Made by a program: the position numbers and the translations under genes. Positions 1 through 9,040 of a DNA stretch of 64,000 nucleotides are shown here, piece by piece. The notes under the pieces are model-generated. The model did no database searches and was not told where the DNA came from. It was given only the letters and a program-made list of their open reading frames with translations. Each line of letters starts with the position of its first letter. Position 1 is the stretch's first letter. This DNA comes from an uncultured Gammaproteobacteria bacterium (GTDB lineage Bacteria; Pseudomonadota; Gammaproteobacteria; Eutrophobiales; Eutrophobiaceae): the NCBI GenBank assembly GCA_951812995.1, contig CATOTD010000002.1, positions 255,468-319,467 on the forward strand, written 5' to 3'.

Positions 1-51
1 AAGGTGGCCATTAGCAACACTGTAATCTGGCGTTGACTTGCCGATCGGTGA

Positions 52-648
52 TCATGCTGATCCAATCTTATCTTCTGTGCCGGCAATGAGTTTGCGAATA
101 TTGGACTGGTGTCGCCAGATCAAGAGTATGACCATTAAGCTATGGCAAATAAAAACCCTGCTATCTTCCAGGATTAACCAGGAATACAACGGCGTAAGTA
201 CTGCCGCGATGAGTGCTGCCAGTGATGAGTAACGAAATAGAAGCGCAAAGAATAACCAGGAAATAACAAAAGCCAGTCCGAATAAGTAATGCGTTGCGAA
301 GAGAATACCGATCAAGGTAGCAACGCCCTTGCCCCCTTTGAAATTGAAAAAAATGGGCAACAGATGCCCAAGAAAGGCCGCCAATCCGCAAAGTGCGATG
401 ATTAATTCAGTGCCGCCGAGGATCCTGGCCAGTAACACTGGAATCACGCCTTTTAATATATCGCCCGCCAGCACTAGAGCCGCCGCTTTTTTGCCGTGTA
501 AGCGCATGACATTAGTCGTGCCTGGATTGCCTGAGCCTTCACTACGAGGATCGGCCCGGCCAAATAACCGACAGACAAGAATGGCCGATGAGATAGAACC
601 TGTTAGATAAGCAAACAGTACAAGACTGGCCGAAGTGATATAAATCAT
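52..648 (-). CDS. plsY: Acyl-phosphate:glycerol-3-phosphate acyltransferase PlsY
   Basis: PlsY is the inner-membrane enzyme that moves the acyl group of acyl-phosphate onto glycerol-3-phosphate, the first step of phospholipid synthesis. The 198-residue product has the family's usual length and several hydrophobic segments. Near residue 35 it shows the SGNPGTTNVMR motif and near residue 105 FNFKGGKGVAT, the two glycine-rich loops of the family. The start at 648 gives a membrane-inserting N-terminus directly. Bases 1-51 beyond its stop hold nothing I can read. Upstream (649-1033) there is no gene, only a short inverted-repeat element. Confidence 0.95.
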   Translation of the reverse strand: MIYITSASLVLFAYLTGSISSAILVCRLFGRADPRSEGSGNPGTTNVMRLHGKKAAALVLAGDILKGVIPVLLARILGGTELIIALCGLAAFLGHLLPIFFNFKGGKGVATLIGILFATHYLFGLAFVISWLFFALLFRYSSLAALIAAVLTPLYSWLILEDSRVFICHSLMVILLIWRHQSNIRKLIAGTEDKIGSA

Positions 649-917
649 TCGTATTTATTGTCGCAAATTGATCTGTGATTATAAGGTCAATTTTAACGAC
701 TATGTATTGTTAATTCTTATCTCAACGCAAAGTGCAAAGTAGCAATATCCTTGCGTTTTATCGAATGCCTTGGACATCTATCTGCATTCGATGCCTATTG
801 ATCGGGGCAGTATCAAGGTCATTGCTTGGTTTTGCGCAACATCACTGCTGGCAACGCTGACACTCAGCCTGTCTTGCGGCAGAAGTCAGCCCTGTCTCTC
901 GGACACAATAACGGTCT

Positions 918-1030
918 GAGACCTTTGCACTAAAGCGATACTTGTCTAACCCGACTCAGCCCAGTGGCTGAACATTGCGCCATTGCCGGGATAAAAAATC
1001 TTCATAATGGGTGTTTTGTGCAAAGGTCTC
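918..1030. repeat. MITE-like element, copy 1 (13-bp terminal inverted repeats)
   Basis: A 113-bp non-coding element is bounded by GAGACCTTTGCAC and its perfect inverse GTGCAAAGGTCTC. A shorter relative lies at 6993-7082 with the same ends and the same first interior bases (TAAAGCGATACTTGTC). No transposase is inside, so it looks like a miniature inverted-repeat element. It ends 3 bp before the stop codon of the methyltransferase gene. The rest of the 649-1033 interval shows no gene that I can support. Confidence 0.7.
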
Positions 1031-1033
1031 GGC

Positions 1034-2095
1034 TTAAGGCTTTTCAAGCTCTATGATCAGAACATTTCCCCAGCGACCGGTACGATTTAATAATGCTTTT
1101 GCTAATGGGGTCAATAGTCTCAAGAATCGCCTTAAAAACACCTTGATTAGTGTTTTGATTAGTTTTTGCTCCTTACACTTATGCACAATTTTATTGGTCA
1201 GCGACTGAACAGAAAATCTGATTGATTTTTTCTCTTCGATCGCATTTTGCGTGCCCTTGTATTGAATAAATTGATTAATATCCATATCCCGTATACGGTA
1301 ACGCACCGCCACATCCTGCAAGACAATATCCATGCTCTTTTTAGAAAAGGCATATAAGTGACGTGGCGGATCCAGGCACCAGGTCCGATGTAGAATACAC
1401 TGGATAGCGTTTATCAACGCCTCGACAGCACCTGCTTGTTTTCTATATCGGTATGCGTTATGAAAATAAACCATCCATGTTGGGACAAAAAACAAATCCC
1501 AGGAAGCGGCTTGTGGTGTGATGACAATGGCGCGGCCGCCAGGTTTTAAGAGGCTTACAATATCGTCAATCGCCTGTCTGATATCTGGCAGGTGTTCGAT
1601 AACATTGTCTGAAATCAGGAGATCAAAATGATTGTTCGGCAAGGCCGCTTTGTCGGTGATCAACGTTGGCAAGGGCCTGTCTATTTGTTCCAATGCCTTG
1701 ATATTTTTCGGCTTTGCAAACGGTTCAAAACACGATGAATCGTACCCCATTGTAGCAAAGGCCGTAGCAGTAATCATATTGCCGCCCCCATAATCCAGTA
1801 CCTTGGCCGAACTGGGCAACGAATTGAGTATATGCGGGTAGTGATCTTGGTAAAAACGTCTCTGCCCATCAATCCATTTTTCCAAACAGGCTTTACCAAC
1901 AAGATCAATATCGCAAAAAGTAAATTCCTGTTCGTAGAAGTCATTGAGCAATTGTTCCGATGGGGATAGATCGCTGTATAACAAGGCACAGCGTGTACAC
2001 TTAAACAATCGGCAATCATAGCGCCAGTGTACAATGGCCTTGTTGGTCGTTAAACAAACGGGACAGTCATGGGTGATTTTTTCAAGAATAAACAT
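1034..2095 (-). CDS. Class I SAM-dependent methyltransferase with N-terminal zinc-ribbon-like motif
   Basis: The 353-residue protein begins with a CPVC...CTRC pair of knuckles (about residues 11-37) that probably binds zinc. It is followed by a Rossmann methyltransferase core with the SAM motif VLDYGGGN near residue 100 and the later IEHLPD...LLKPGGRAIVITP strands. This is the Methyltransf_23 type, often found acting on sugars or small lipids. The C-terminal 130 residues are basic and hydrophobic and could associate with the membrane. The substrate cannot be told. It stands alone: the purE gene downstream of its promoter side is 130 bp away, and the mini-element abuts its 3' end. Confidence 0.8.
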   Translation of the reverse strand: MFILEKITHDCPVCLTTNKAIVHWRYDCRLFKCTRCALLYSDLSPSEQLLNDFYEQEFTFCDIDLVGKACLEKWIDGQRRFYQDHYPHILNSLPSSAKVLDYGGGNMITATAFATMGYDSSCFEPFAKPKNIKALEQIDRPLPTLITDKAALPNNHFDLLISDNVIEHLPDIRQAIDDIVSLLKPGGRAIVITPQAASWDLFFVPTWMVYFHNAYRYRKQAGAVEALINAIQCILHRTWCLDPPRHLYAFSKKSMDIVLQDVAVRYRIRDMDINQFIQYKGTQNAIEEKKSIRFSVQSLTNKIVHKCKEQKLIKTLIKVFLRRFLRLLTPLAKALLNRTGRWGNVLIIELEKP

Positions 2096-2227
2096 ATCTA
2101 GCGTGATGATAATTATATGATGACTAGCGATCTGAGGTAGCTTTTATAATAAAAATTATTCCGTTTTAATAGCATAGACTACAGATTAAAACACGACAGG
2201 TATCTAATACCAAATTAAATACGAACA

Positions 2228-2737
2228 TTATTTTTTTAATGCGTTATTGAGTGTTGCATCTTTCTTGCGCGATTCGACAGAGAGTGCATTTTTATATTCG
2301 ATCAACTTTTCCATGAGTTTCGTATTACTGGTCGCAAGTATCTGCATGGCTAATAATCCGGCATTTTTACCCGCCCCAATTGCGACTGTTGCGACAGGTA
2401 CACCGCTCGGCATTTGCACTATTGATAATAATGAATCCATGCCACCTAACCCGTCCGTTTTTATAGGGACACCAATCACCGGCAAAGGCGTGTTACTGGC
2501 AATCATGCCGGGCAAATGTGCGGCCCCGCCGGCACCGGCAATAATAACTTTCAAACCTTTTTTATAAGCATTTTTTGCATACTGGCTCATGTCATCTGGC
2601 GTACGGTGTGCGGAGACGACATGTATCTCATGCACGACCTTAAATTGCGCACAAATTTCTGTTGCTGCTTGCAGGCTTGGCCAGTCAGAATCACTGCCCA
2701 TAACAATGCCGACAAGTGGGTTATTATGTGCTGTCAT
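2228..2737 (-). CDS. purE: N5-carboxyaminoimidazole ribonucleotide mutase PurE
   Basis: PurE converts N5-CAIR to CAIR in purine synthesis. The class I signature is clear: GSDSDWPSL near the N-terminus, SAHRTPDDM around residue 45, and [12 protein letters not shown] around residue 70. A longer reading frame begins at 2761, but the ATG at 2737 is preferred because it overlaps the purK stop codon by 4 bp (ATGA), the normal translational coupling for this pair, and gives the family's usual N-terminus ([18 protein letters not shown]). The product is about 169 residues. Confidence 0.95.
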   Translation of the reverse strand: MTAHNNPLVGIVMGSDSDWPSLQAATEICAQFKVVHEIHVVSAHRTPDDMSQYAKNAYKKGLKVIIAGAGGAAHLPGMIASNTPLPVIGVPIKTDGLGGMDSLLSIVQMPSGVPVATVAIGAGKNAGLLAMQILATSNTKLMEKLIEYKNALSVESRKKDATLNNALKK

Positions 2738-3921
2738 TTTTGTGCTCCAAAGTGAATACAAGACGCTGCTTGATGGGCGATTTTTTCGGCCTTGTCGCTA
2801 TCTGGGCCTATGGCGGTGACATGTCCCATCTTACGCCCTACCGTAGTCCTTGTTTTTCCATAGACATGCACGTTGGCACCCGCCACCGCCAAGGCCTGTT
2901 CGATACCGACAGGATAGCCAGTCCCCTGCTCTTCGCCAAGCATATTTATCATCACGGCCGCTAAAGTGATCATTTTGGTTGCACCAAGTGGCAGTCCTAA
3001 TATGGCTCTGATGTGATTTTCAAATTGCGAACATGCACATGCTTCGATCGTATAGTGTCCAGAGTTATGGACTCTCGGTGCCATTTCGTTAAGGATAATC
3101 TGCTTGTCTTCAGTGAGAAACATTTCAATGCCCATAGATCCGATACCATCAACTGCTATTACGGCCTTACGCGCCAACTCAACTGCTACGTGCGCCAGAT
3201 CATCATCTATACGCGCGGGGGCACGTACAATATGGCAAATATGATCCCGTTGGACGGACTCAACAACGGGATAATTGACCATTTTCGCATCCTTGCCACG
3301 GGTTACTATAACCGCCAGCTCAGCCAAAAAATGACAAAACCCTTCAACATAGAGTGCTGTGTTATCGCCATCCAGCGTTGCCCATGCCGCATCTATATCT
3401 TCGGCAGATTGTAATGTCACGTTACCTTTACCATCATATCCATTGCGTCTGGTCTTTAAGACCAGCGGCCACGCCAGTTGCGTTGCCGCTGTGATAATTT
3501 CCTGTTTGGAATGGACTGGCATAAAGGGTGCGAGGGCAATGCCCGCCGCGGCCAAGGTTTGTTTTTGTATCAGCTTGTCTTGCACCAGATTGATGGTTTT
3601 AGCACTTGGGTAAAGGCGGTGGCCGGCATTCTCAACCGCCTGCAAACTTTTCGCCGCGACAAATTCATTTTCCAGCGACACAACATCAACACGTTCGGCC
3701 AACTTTAACAGCGTGTCAGAATCATCCCAATCGCCATACAGCGTTTCTGTAGCGAGACTATTGGAAGGTGCATCTTGATTTTTTTCGAGAATTATGATCT
3801 CACAACCCAACTGCATTGCCGCCAGCGCAGTCATCTTGGCTAACTGTCCACCACCGACAATACCAATACGATGGCCACCTGGTACCTTGCGACTTTCAGA
3901 GTTTGATTCAGTTTGGCTCAT
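2734..3921 (-). CDS. purK: N5-carboxyaminoimidazole ribonucleotide synthase PurK
   Basis: PurK is the ATP-grasp enzyme that carboxylates AIR with bicarbonate to form N5-CAIR, the substrate of PurE. The 395-residue product has the N-terminal pre-ATP-grasp fold ([13 protein letters not shown] at residues 18-30), the ATP-grasp core with [12 protein letters not shown] (about 155-166), and the late [18 protein letters not shown] motif (about 275-292). Its stop overlaps the purE start, so the two form a purK-purE operon on the minus strand. The 15 residues before the fold are slightly longer than usual. Confidence 0.96.
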   Translation of the reverse strand: MSQTESNSESRKVPGGHRIGIVGGGQLAKMTALAAMQLGCEIIILEKNQDAPSNSLATETLYGDWDDSDTLLKLAERVDVVSLENEFVAAKSLQAVENAGHRLYPSAKTINLVQDKLIQKQTLAAAGIALAPFMPVHSKQEIITAATQLAWPLVLKTRRNGYDGKGNVTLQSAEDIDAAWATLDGDNTALYVEGFCHFLAELAVIVTRGKDAKMVNYPVVESVQRDHICHIVRAPARIDDDLAHVAVELARKAVIAVDGIGSMGIEMFLTEDKQIILNEMAPRVHNSGHYTIEACACSQFENHIRAILGLPLGATKMITLAAVMINMLGEEQGTGYPVGIEQALAVAGANVHVYGKTRTTVGRKMGHVTAIGPDSDKAEKIAHQAASCIHFGAQK

Positions 3922-4008
3922 TTATTAAGAAGTCTATTCAAAAGTGGCTGAATTTACCATATTTCAGTTACATACGCTTTATGAAAGGCGTTGGGTTGGT
4001 TGTCGTGA

Positions 4009-4026
4009 TTGGTTATAATAAACCAA
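4009..4026. promoter_or_regulatory. Inverted repeat, candidate upstream site for the pqqA promoter
   Basis: TTGGTT and AACCAA form 6-bp arms separated by 6 bases, about 100 bp upstream of the -24 element of the sigma-54 type promoter. Sigma-54 activators usually bind palindromic sites at about that distance, so this is a reasonable candidate. The very AT-rich DNA between the two (4040-4110) would suit bending or IHF binding. This is inference; the repeat is short and could be chance. Confidence 0.3.
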
Positions 4027-4110
4027 ACTAATAATGATAACGCCTCAGTAATTTAGTTTTTTATTATCTAAATAATTGAAATATATCATAAATATAGATT
4101 TAATTGTTGG

Positions 4111-4127
4111 TTGGCACACATTTTGCT
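4111..4127 (+). promoter_or_regulatory. Sigma-54 (-24/-12) promoter of pqqA
   Basis: TTGGCACACATTTTGCT matches the sigma-54 consensus YTGGCACGRNNNTTGCW at every position except the weakly conserved G-R pair after GGCAC. The GG (4113-4114) and GC (4125-4126) dinucleotides are exactly 12 bp apart, as required. Transcription would begin near 4138, leaving a leader of about 46 bases before the pqqA ATG. It is the only convincing -24/-12 element I noticed in the window. Confidence 0.75.
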
Positions 4128-4183
4128 TAATTAAACAACACAAATGATTTATTCTTTTAATTACTAATCGCGAGGTTAAGACA

Positions 4184-4258
4184 ATGAAATGGGAAACACC
4201 TGAATATAACGACATCCGTTTTGGTTTTGAAGTAACAATGTACATCAATAACAAGTAA
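4184..4258 (+). CDS. pqqA: PQQ precursor peptide PqqA
   Basis: This 24-codon gene encodes the ribosomally made precursor of pyrroloquinoline quinone. In the pathway, the radical-SAM enzyme PqqE with PqqD crosslinks a glutamate and a tyrosine spaced E-x3-Y. Here they are E16 and Y20 in the segment GFEVTMYINNK, which is the family's hallmark. A GAGG ribosome-binding site lies 8 bases before the ATG. A sigma-54 type promoter precedes it and a strong terminator follows 18 bases after the stop, so it is a single-gene transcript. No pqqB, C, D, E or F is present anywhere in the window. The peptide is too short for routine gene finders. Confidence 0.9.
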   Translation: MKWETPEYNDIRFGFEVTMYINNK

Positions 4259-4276
4259 AACTTCTATACTCAGAAA

Positions 4277-4308
4277 ATAAAAAAGGGACTGTACAGTCCC
4301 TTTTTTAT
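4277..4308. terminator. Rho-independent terminator after pqqA
   Basis: A perfect palindrome centres on GGGACTGTACAGTCCC, flanked by six A on the left and six T on the right. As RNA this is a GC-rich hairpin followed by a U-tract, and it is symmetrical, so it could stop transcription from either side. It isolates pqqA from the riboswitch-controlled ahcY gene. Confidence 0.9.
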
Positions 4309-4398
4309 TGCCTTTTATATGGGCATTTGATCTAAATAATCCACAAAAGCATTCATTGATATTCACTCGCACAACGATTACGGGCATTGTTGTCGGTT

Positions 4399-4427
4399 TT
4401 GAATCCATAGAAAATAAAGGCTATACT
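4399..4427 (+). promoter_or_regulatory. Sigma-70 type promoter for ahcY-metF
   Basis: TTGAAT and TATACT are separated by 17 bp, close to the ideal -35/-10 arrangement. The start point would be near 4434, just before the SAH riboswitch, so the riboswitch would lie at the 5' end of the transcript. Confidence 0.65.
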
Positions 4428-4452
4428 CCCGTTGCAATTTTACAACCGTAGG

Positions 4453-4530
4453 TCTGAGGAGTGCTGCAACAGATTTCTAATCTGCTAGGCTCAGGCACAA
4501 ACACGGCACATTCGTATAACGGCACTCGCT
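4453..4530 (+). ncRNA. S-adenosylhomocysteine (SAH) riboswitch
   Basis: The leader carries the conserved SAH riboswitch core: GAGGAGTGCTGCAAC (from 4456), GCTAGGCTCAGGC (from 4484) and AACGGCACTCGCT (from 4518). GAGTGC of the first block can pair with GCACTC of the last, as in the known structure; compared with the usual GCGC this is a compensated change. SAH riboswitches turn on genes that recycle SAH, and the next gene is ahcY, 25 bases downstream. The terminal position close to the ribosome-binding site (AGGAG at 4542) suggests control of translation. Confidence 0.92.
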
Positions 4531-4554
4531 TATTTTTGTACAGGAGAAACAATA

Positions 4555-5970
4555 ATGAGCGTAGTTGCTACCTCTGTTGCACCCACGTATCACGTTGCTG
4601 ACATTGCTTTGGCCACATGGGGTCATAAGGAAATTCGTATTGCAGAAACCGAGATGCCGGGGCTCATGGCTCTCCGTGCAGAATATAGCAGTGAACAACC
4701 TCTAAAAGGGGCGCGTATCGCTGGTTCGATTCATATGACTATTCAAACGGCCGTCTTAATTGAAACATTATGTGCCCTGGGTGCAGAGGTGCGTTGGGCC
4801 TCGTGCAATATTTTTTCTACTCAAGATCATGCGGCGGCAGCCATTGCCGATCAAAGTATTCCGGTCTTCGCCTATAAGGGCGAAACACTTGATGAATATT
4901 GGGATTATACCCATCACATTATGACCTGGGCCGATGGTGGTGCGCCCAACATGATTCTTGATGATGGGGGCGATGCCACGCTATTATTAATTCTCGGTAC
5001 TGAGGCTGAACGCGACCCTGCTGTTATTGCAAACCCGGATTCCGAAGAAGAAAGTTTTTTGTTTGCGTCAATAAAGAAAAAACTAGCCACCGATAATACT
5101 TTTTATTCTCGCACGCTGGCTTGTATTCAGGGTGTGACCGAAGAGACCACGACGGGTGTAAAACGTCTTTATCAGATGCAAAAGGAAGGCAATTTGCCGT
5201 TCCCGGCCATCAATGTAAATGATTCAGTCACTAAATCTAAATTCGATAATTTGTATGGTTGTCGTGAGTCTCTTGTGGATGGTATCAAGCGTGCAACGGA
5301 TGTCATGATCGCTGGTAAAATCGCATTAGTATTAGGCTATGGCGATGTTGGTAAAGGTAGTGCACAGTCTCTACGTGGTCTTGGCGCAACCGTCTGGGTT
5401 ACTGAAGTTGATCCGATTTGTGCCTTACAGGCATCTATGGAAGGTTATCGTGTAGTAACGTTGGAAGAGGTGGTCGGGCAAGTCGATATTTTTGTTACGG
5501 CAACGGGCAATTTTAATATCATTCGCCACGAACATTTAATAAAAATGAAAGATCAGGCCATTGTTTGTAATATTGGTCATTTTGATAATGAAATTGATAT
5601 TGCCAGCCTGGAAAAATATGAATGGGATGAAGTCAAACCACAGGTTGATCATGTTATATTTCCAGACGGCAAACGCATTATTTTGTTAGCTAAAGGCCGC
5701 TTGGTTAATTTGGGTTGTGGTACTGGCCATCCAAGTTTTGTGATGTCCAATTCTTTTACCAACCAGGTACTGGCTCAAATTGAGTTGTATACCAAAGGTG
5801 ATAAATATGAGAAAACGGTTTATGTGTTGCCAAAACATTTGGATGAAAAAGTCGCGCGGCTACATCTTGATAGAATTGGCGTACATTTGACTACCCTGAC
5901 CAAAGAACAAGCCGACTATATCAACGTACCGGTTGACGGACCGTATAAACCTGAACATTATCGATATTAA
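4555..5970 (+). CDS. ahcY: Adenosylhomocysteinase AhcY
   Basis: AhcY hydrolyses S-adenosylhomocysteine to homocysteine and adenosine and so removes the product inhibitor of methyltransferases. The 471-residue protein shows DDGGDATLL near residue 142, the NAD-binding [17 protein letters not shown] near 262, [11 protein letters not shown] near 283, [10 protein letters not shown] near 344 and [13 protein letters not shown] near 394. The length and internal insertion fit the long proteobacterial form. A good AGGAG site stands 9 bases before the ATG. It is under the SAH riboswitch and is followed by metF after 77 bp. Confidence 0.98.
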   Translation: MSVVATSVAPTYHVADIALATWGHKEIRIAETEMPGLMALRAEYSSEQPLKGARIAGSIHMTIQTAVLIETLCALGAEVRWASCNIFSTQDHAAAAIADQSIPVFAYKGETLDEYWDYTHHIMTWADGGAPNMILDDGGDATLLLILGTEAERDPAVIANPDSEEESFLFASIKKKLATDNTFYSRTLACIQGVTEETTTGVKRLYQMQKEGNLPFPAINVNDSVTKSKFDNLYGCRESLVDGIKRATDVMIAGKIALVLGYGDVGKGSAQSLRGLGATVWVTEVDPICALQASMEGYRVVTLEEVVGQVDIFVTATGNFNIIRHEHLIKMKDQAIVCNIGHFDNEIDIASLEKYEWDEVKPQVDHVIFPDGKRIILLAKGRLVNLGCGTGHPSFVMSNSFTNQVLAQIELYTKGDKYEKTVYVLPKHLDEKVARLHLDRIGVHLTTLTKEQADYINVPVDGPYKPEHYRY

Positions 5971-6047
5971 TATTAGAAATATTGCCGGGACCAGCCTAAT
6001 TTTTTCCTTAATTATCGCCAGGTTCACCCTCTAACAAGTTCTATAAC

Positions 6048-6923
6048 ATGCAATCACAAAAGCAATATAAGCCCAAATTCAGTTTTGAGTTTTATCCCCC
6101 GAGAACGCCTGAAGCTGTAGCGACATTACAGTCAACCCAGGCGGCCTTAGCCAAGATGAACCCCGATTTTTTCTCAGTAACCTATGGTGCTGGCGGTAGC
6201 ACACGTGATATGACATTTGAAACAGTGATGGATATCAAAGCTAAAACAGGTATTGAAGCGGCACCACATATTTCCTGTATTGGCAGTCAGGATAACGAGA
6301 TTAAATCTTTGTTAGAAAAATATATTGAGCATGGCATCAGCCGGATCGTCGCACTGCGCGGTGACTTGCCATCAGGTTCAATCGGTTATGGGCGATTTCA
6401 TTATGCGAATGAATTAGTGGCATTTATTAGAGAACAAACTGGCGACCACTTCCATATAGAGGTAGCGGCTTATCCAGAGTTTCATCCGCAGGCCAGCAGT
6501 GCGCAGAGTGATATTGAAAATTTCAAAAAGAAAATTGATGCGGGTGCTGATAGTGCCATAACGCAGTATTTCTACAATCCTTTTGCATATTATCGTTTTG
6601 TCGATAGTTGTGAAAAATTGGGCGTGGATATTCCCATCGTTGCCGGCATCATGCCGATTATTACATGCACACAATTGCTGAGATTTTCTGCTGCTTGCGG
6701 TGCAGAAGTGCCTCGTTGGATATTGAAACGCTTGCAGGAATTTGGTGATGATCGTGTCTCCATTCGGCAGTTTGGCATTGATGTCGCAACAGAACTATGT
6801 GAACAACTGCTTGCTAATGGGGTGCCAGGACTACATTTTTATAGCATGAACCAGTCCGTGGCAAGTATCGCTATTTGTAAAAATATTGGTATCGATAAAA
6901 AAATTAAGGAATCGGCGGGCTAA
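6048..6923 (+). CDS. metF: 5,10-methylenetetrahydrofolate reductase MetF
   Basis: MetF reduces methylenetetrahydrofolate to 5-methyltetrahydrofolate, the methyl donor for turning homocysteine back into methionine. The 291-residue TIM-barrel protein begins with the family's FSFEFYPPRTPE and contains SVTYGAGGSTRD near residue 44, ALRGDLPSG near 104 and QYFYNP near 170. It follows ahcY in the same direction, so SAH hydrolysis and the folate branch of methionine regeneration are probably expressed together from the riboswitch promoter. Confidence 0.97.
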   Translation: MQSQKQYKPKFSFEFYPPRTPEAVATLQSTQAALAKMNPDFFSVTYGAGGSTRDMTFETVMDIKAKTGIEAAPHISCIGSQDNEIKSLLEKYIEHGISRIVALRGDLPSGSIGYGRFHYANELVAFIREQTGDHFHIEVAAYPEFHPQASSAQSDIENFKKKIDAGADSAITQYFYNPFAYYRFVDSCEKLGVDIPIVAGIMPIITCTQLLRFSAACGAEVPRWILKRLQEFGDDRVSIRQFGIDVATELCEQLLANGVPGLHFYSMNQSVASIAICKNIGIDKKIKESAG

Positions 6924-6992
6924 CCTCAAGCGATCTTTTTGCGCTCGCGTGTTAATGACATGAACAGTCTTTGTTGCTTTATCTACAAGATT

Positions 6993-7082
6993 GAGATCTT
7001 TGCACACTAAAGCGATACTTGTCCAGCCCGACCCGACTCGGCTACACTCGAACCAGCTTGAGATGTTTAGCGCAAAGGTCTC
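6993..7082. repeat. MITE-like element, copy 2
   Basis: This 90-bp element has the ends GAGATCTTTGCAC and GCGCAAAGGTCTC, one mismatch each from copy 1 (918-1030), and shares the interior AAAGCGATACTTGTC. Its middle contains the CCCGACCCGACTCGGC stretch related to the G-rich repeats found elsewhere. No coding capacity is visible. Confidence 0.65.
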
Positions 7083-7411
7083 AGATTTTAAATTTGTGCG
7101 CTAAATTTAAGTAATCAATGTCTTGTGTCACTTGATTATCAAAGATTGATTGCGTGTATATCCAAAAAAACGCTTGTTATTATTTGTTAATAATCCATTA
7201 TCATCCGTGTGCTTTTTATTTTCTAGGAAGAGACGTTGACATAAGTTACGACTGCATCTTATCAACAGGTGTAGTTATTATTGCAGAATCTATCTGTTAA
7301 ACCCTTGATCAATATTGGATCGTCACCAAAACCATGTTTGCCCAAAGAATACGATAGAAATAAATTCAATACCGGTACAAATACTGAGGCATTGAGAAAA
7401 TATTGATCATA
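7083..7411. other. Gene-free leader region of the pilus operon
   Basis: These 329 bases are AT-rich and contain no reading frame I can support. A TTGACA hexamer at 7236-7241 could be a -35 element, but no good -10 follows at 16-18 bp, so I do not call a promoter. Transcription of the pilus operon must begin somewhere here. Confidence 0.4.
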
Positions 7412-9040
7412 ATGAAAAAAATCATTCTGTTTGCCTTGACGATGCTGATCTGCGGCTGTGCCAGGTTTGAGCCTGAGCCCTTTGTACCCTCCACGGGACA
7501 TATAACTGCAGAAACCGCACCTGCTACAATAGATTCAAGTATTCCTCCGCTTGTTGAACAAGTGCCCTCGTTACCAGCGTCCCGCCCTTCGGTAGCAGCA
7601 GAACGTTATACTGTTGTCGTGAATGAAGTGCCCGTAAAAGAGTTGTTATTTGCACTGGCACGCGATGCAAAAGTGAATGTTGATATCCACCCGGGTATTG
7701 AAGGCATCGTAACAATGAATGCCGTTGAACAAACCCTGCCACAGATTTTGAAGCGGATTGCAAATCAGGTAGATATGCGTTATGAGCAACAAGATGATAA
7801 TCTGATAATTTTGAAAGACACGCCGTTTTTACTAACCTATAAAGTTGACTACGTTAATTTATCCAGAGACACGACAAGTACCAGCTCTGTTTCAACGCAA
7901 ATTTCTTCTACCAGTGGCGGTGGTGCTGCATCGAGTGGCGGTAGCGGGAATACGTCAACAACGGCTGTCAGTACCCGGTCAACGCATCATTTCTGGGCCC
8001 GATTAGTATCAAACATCACGGCAATATTAGGCCAAGAATCAACATCTGCATCAGGTGGAGATATACCCGTTACCAGTGTCGTTATTCCAAACCCTGAAGC
8101 GGGCATTTTGACAGTCAGAGCGACGGCAACGCAACATGCGCAGGTACAATCTTTTATTGATCGTGTCTTGGTCAGTGCGAAACGCCAGGTGCTAATTCAA
8201 ACGACAATCGTTGAAGTGACACTCAATGACCGATACCAGGCAGGTGTTGACTGGAGCGTGCTAAGTACGGGAACGTTCAATATAGCGTCAACAACAGCCG
8301 CTGGTCTTCCAGGTTTTGCGACAGCTACAGCAAGTTCGTTTATCATTCGTAGCGATGAGAGTGATGGCAGAGATGATAATCTAACAGCCACAGTGACGCT
8401 GTTGGATGAGTTTGGCGATGCGAAAATTCTCTCTAGTCCGCAAATGATGGTCTTGAATAATCAGACTGCTTTGTTGAAAGTAGTTGAAAATCTGGTGTAT
8501 TTTGAAGTTGATGCTGAGTTGACACCTGCAACAAGTGCTGGCGGAGAGCCTTTCACATCAATAGATACAACCGCTTTAACGGTCCCTGTTGGCATCGTCA
8601 TGTCGGTTACGCCACAGATTGATTCCAACGGCGTAATAACATTAGTGGTACGGCCAACAATCTCACGGTTTGTTAAAGCGGTTACAGATCCAAATCCAAA
8701 TGCGACTTTCACCGCAGGCGGTGTGACAACGACAAATCAAATTCCACAAATTGCCGTCCGGGAAATGGAATCCGTATTGAGAATGCGTGATGGACAAATT
8801 GGTGTCTTAGGTGGTTTGATGGAAGATGAATTAAAGACCAATGATGCGGGCCTGCCGGGTATCAAAGATGTAGGTTTTTTCGGTAATCTTTTCAAGTCAA
8901 CGGCCCGAGAAAACGCTAAAAAAGAACTGCTCATCTTTATAAAACCGGTAATCATTAACAATCCAGGCCTCAATAATGATTTAAAAGATTATAAAAAATA
9001 CCTGTCCAAAGATTACTCTCCTGAAGCAAAAGCGTTGTGA
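7412..9040 (+). CDS. mshL: MSHA-type pilus secretin MshL
   Basis: This is the outer-membrane secretin through which the pilus would leave the cell. The ATG at 7412 is preferred over a TTG at 7403 because it gives a lipoprotein signal peptide ending LICGC with the cysteine near residue 14. A short N-domain (about 60-130) with DAKVNVDIHPGIEGIVTMN is followed by a Ser/Gly/Thr-rich linker (about 150-185) and the secretin core, with the terminal REMESVLRMRDGQIGVLGGLM and ELLIFIKPVII motifs. At about 542 residues it has the family's length. The next gene overlaps its stop by 4 bp. Confidence 0.9.
   Translation: MKKIILFALTMLICGCARFEPEPFVPSTGHITAETAPATIDSSIPPLVEQVPSLPASRPSVAAERYTVVVNEVPVKELLFALARDAKVNVDIHPGIEGIVTMNAVEQTLPQILKRIANQVDMRYEQQDDNLIILKDTPFLLTYKVDYVNLSRDTTSTSSVSTQISSTSGGGAASSGGSGNTSTTAVSTRSTHHFWARLVSNITAILGQESTSASGGDIPVTSVVIPNPEAGILTVRATATQHAQVQSFIDRVLVSAKRQVLIQTTIVEVTLNDRYQAGVDWSVLSTGTFNIASTTAAGLPGFATATASSFIIRSDESDGRDDNLTATVTLLDEFGDAKILSSPQMMVLNNQTALLKVVENLVYFEVDAELTPATSAGGEPFTSIDTTALTVPVGIVMSVTPQIDSNGVITLVVRPTISRFVKAVTDPNPNATFTAGGVTTTNQIPQIAVREMESVLRMRDGQIGVLGGLMEDELKTNDAGLPGIKDVGFFGNLFKSTARENAKKELLIFIKPVIINNPGLNNDLKDYKKYLSKDYSPEAKAL

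Noticed and set aside
2228..2761. purE start at 2761
   Set aside because: It adds eight residues lying inside purK, whereas the ATG at 2737 gives the normal N-terminus and ATGA coupling.
4157..4408. An 83-codon reading frame on the minus strand across pqqA and its terminator
   Set aside because: It runs through a terminator palindrome and has no ribosome site, family resemblance or sensible composition; the plus-strand pqqA explains the region.
4453..4530. SAM-type riboswitch before ahcY
   Set aside because: The conserved blocks match the SAH motif, not SAM-I, SAM-II or SAM-IV, and the downstream gene degrades SAH.
7236..7264. TTGACA as a -35 element for the pilus operon
   Set aside because: No acceptable -10 hexamer follows at 16-18 bp.
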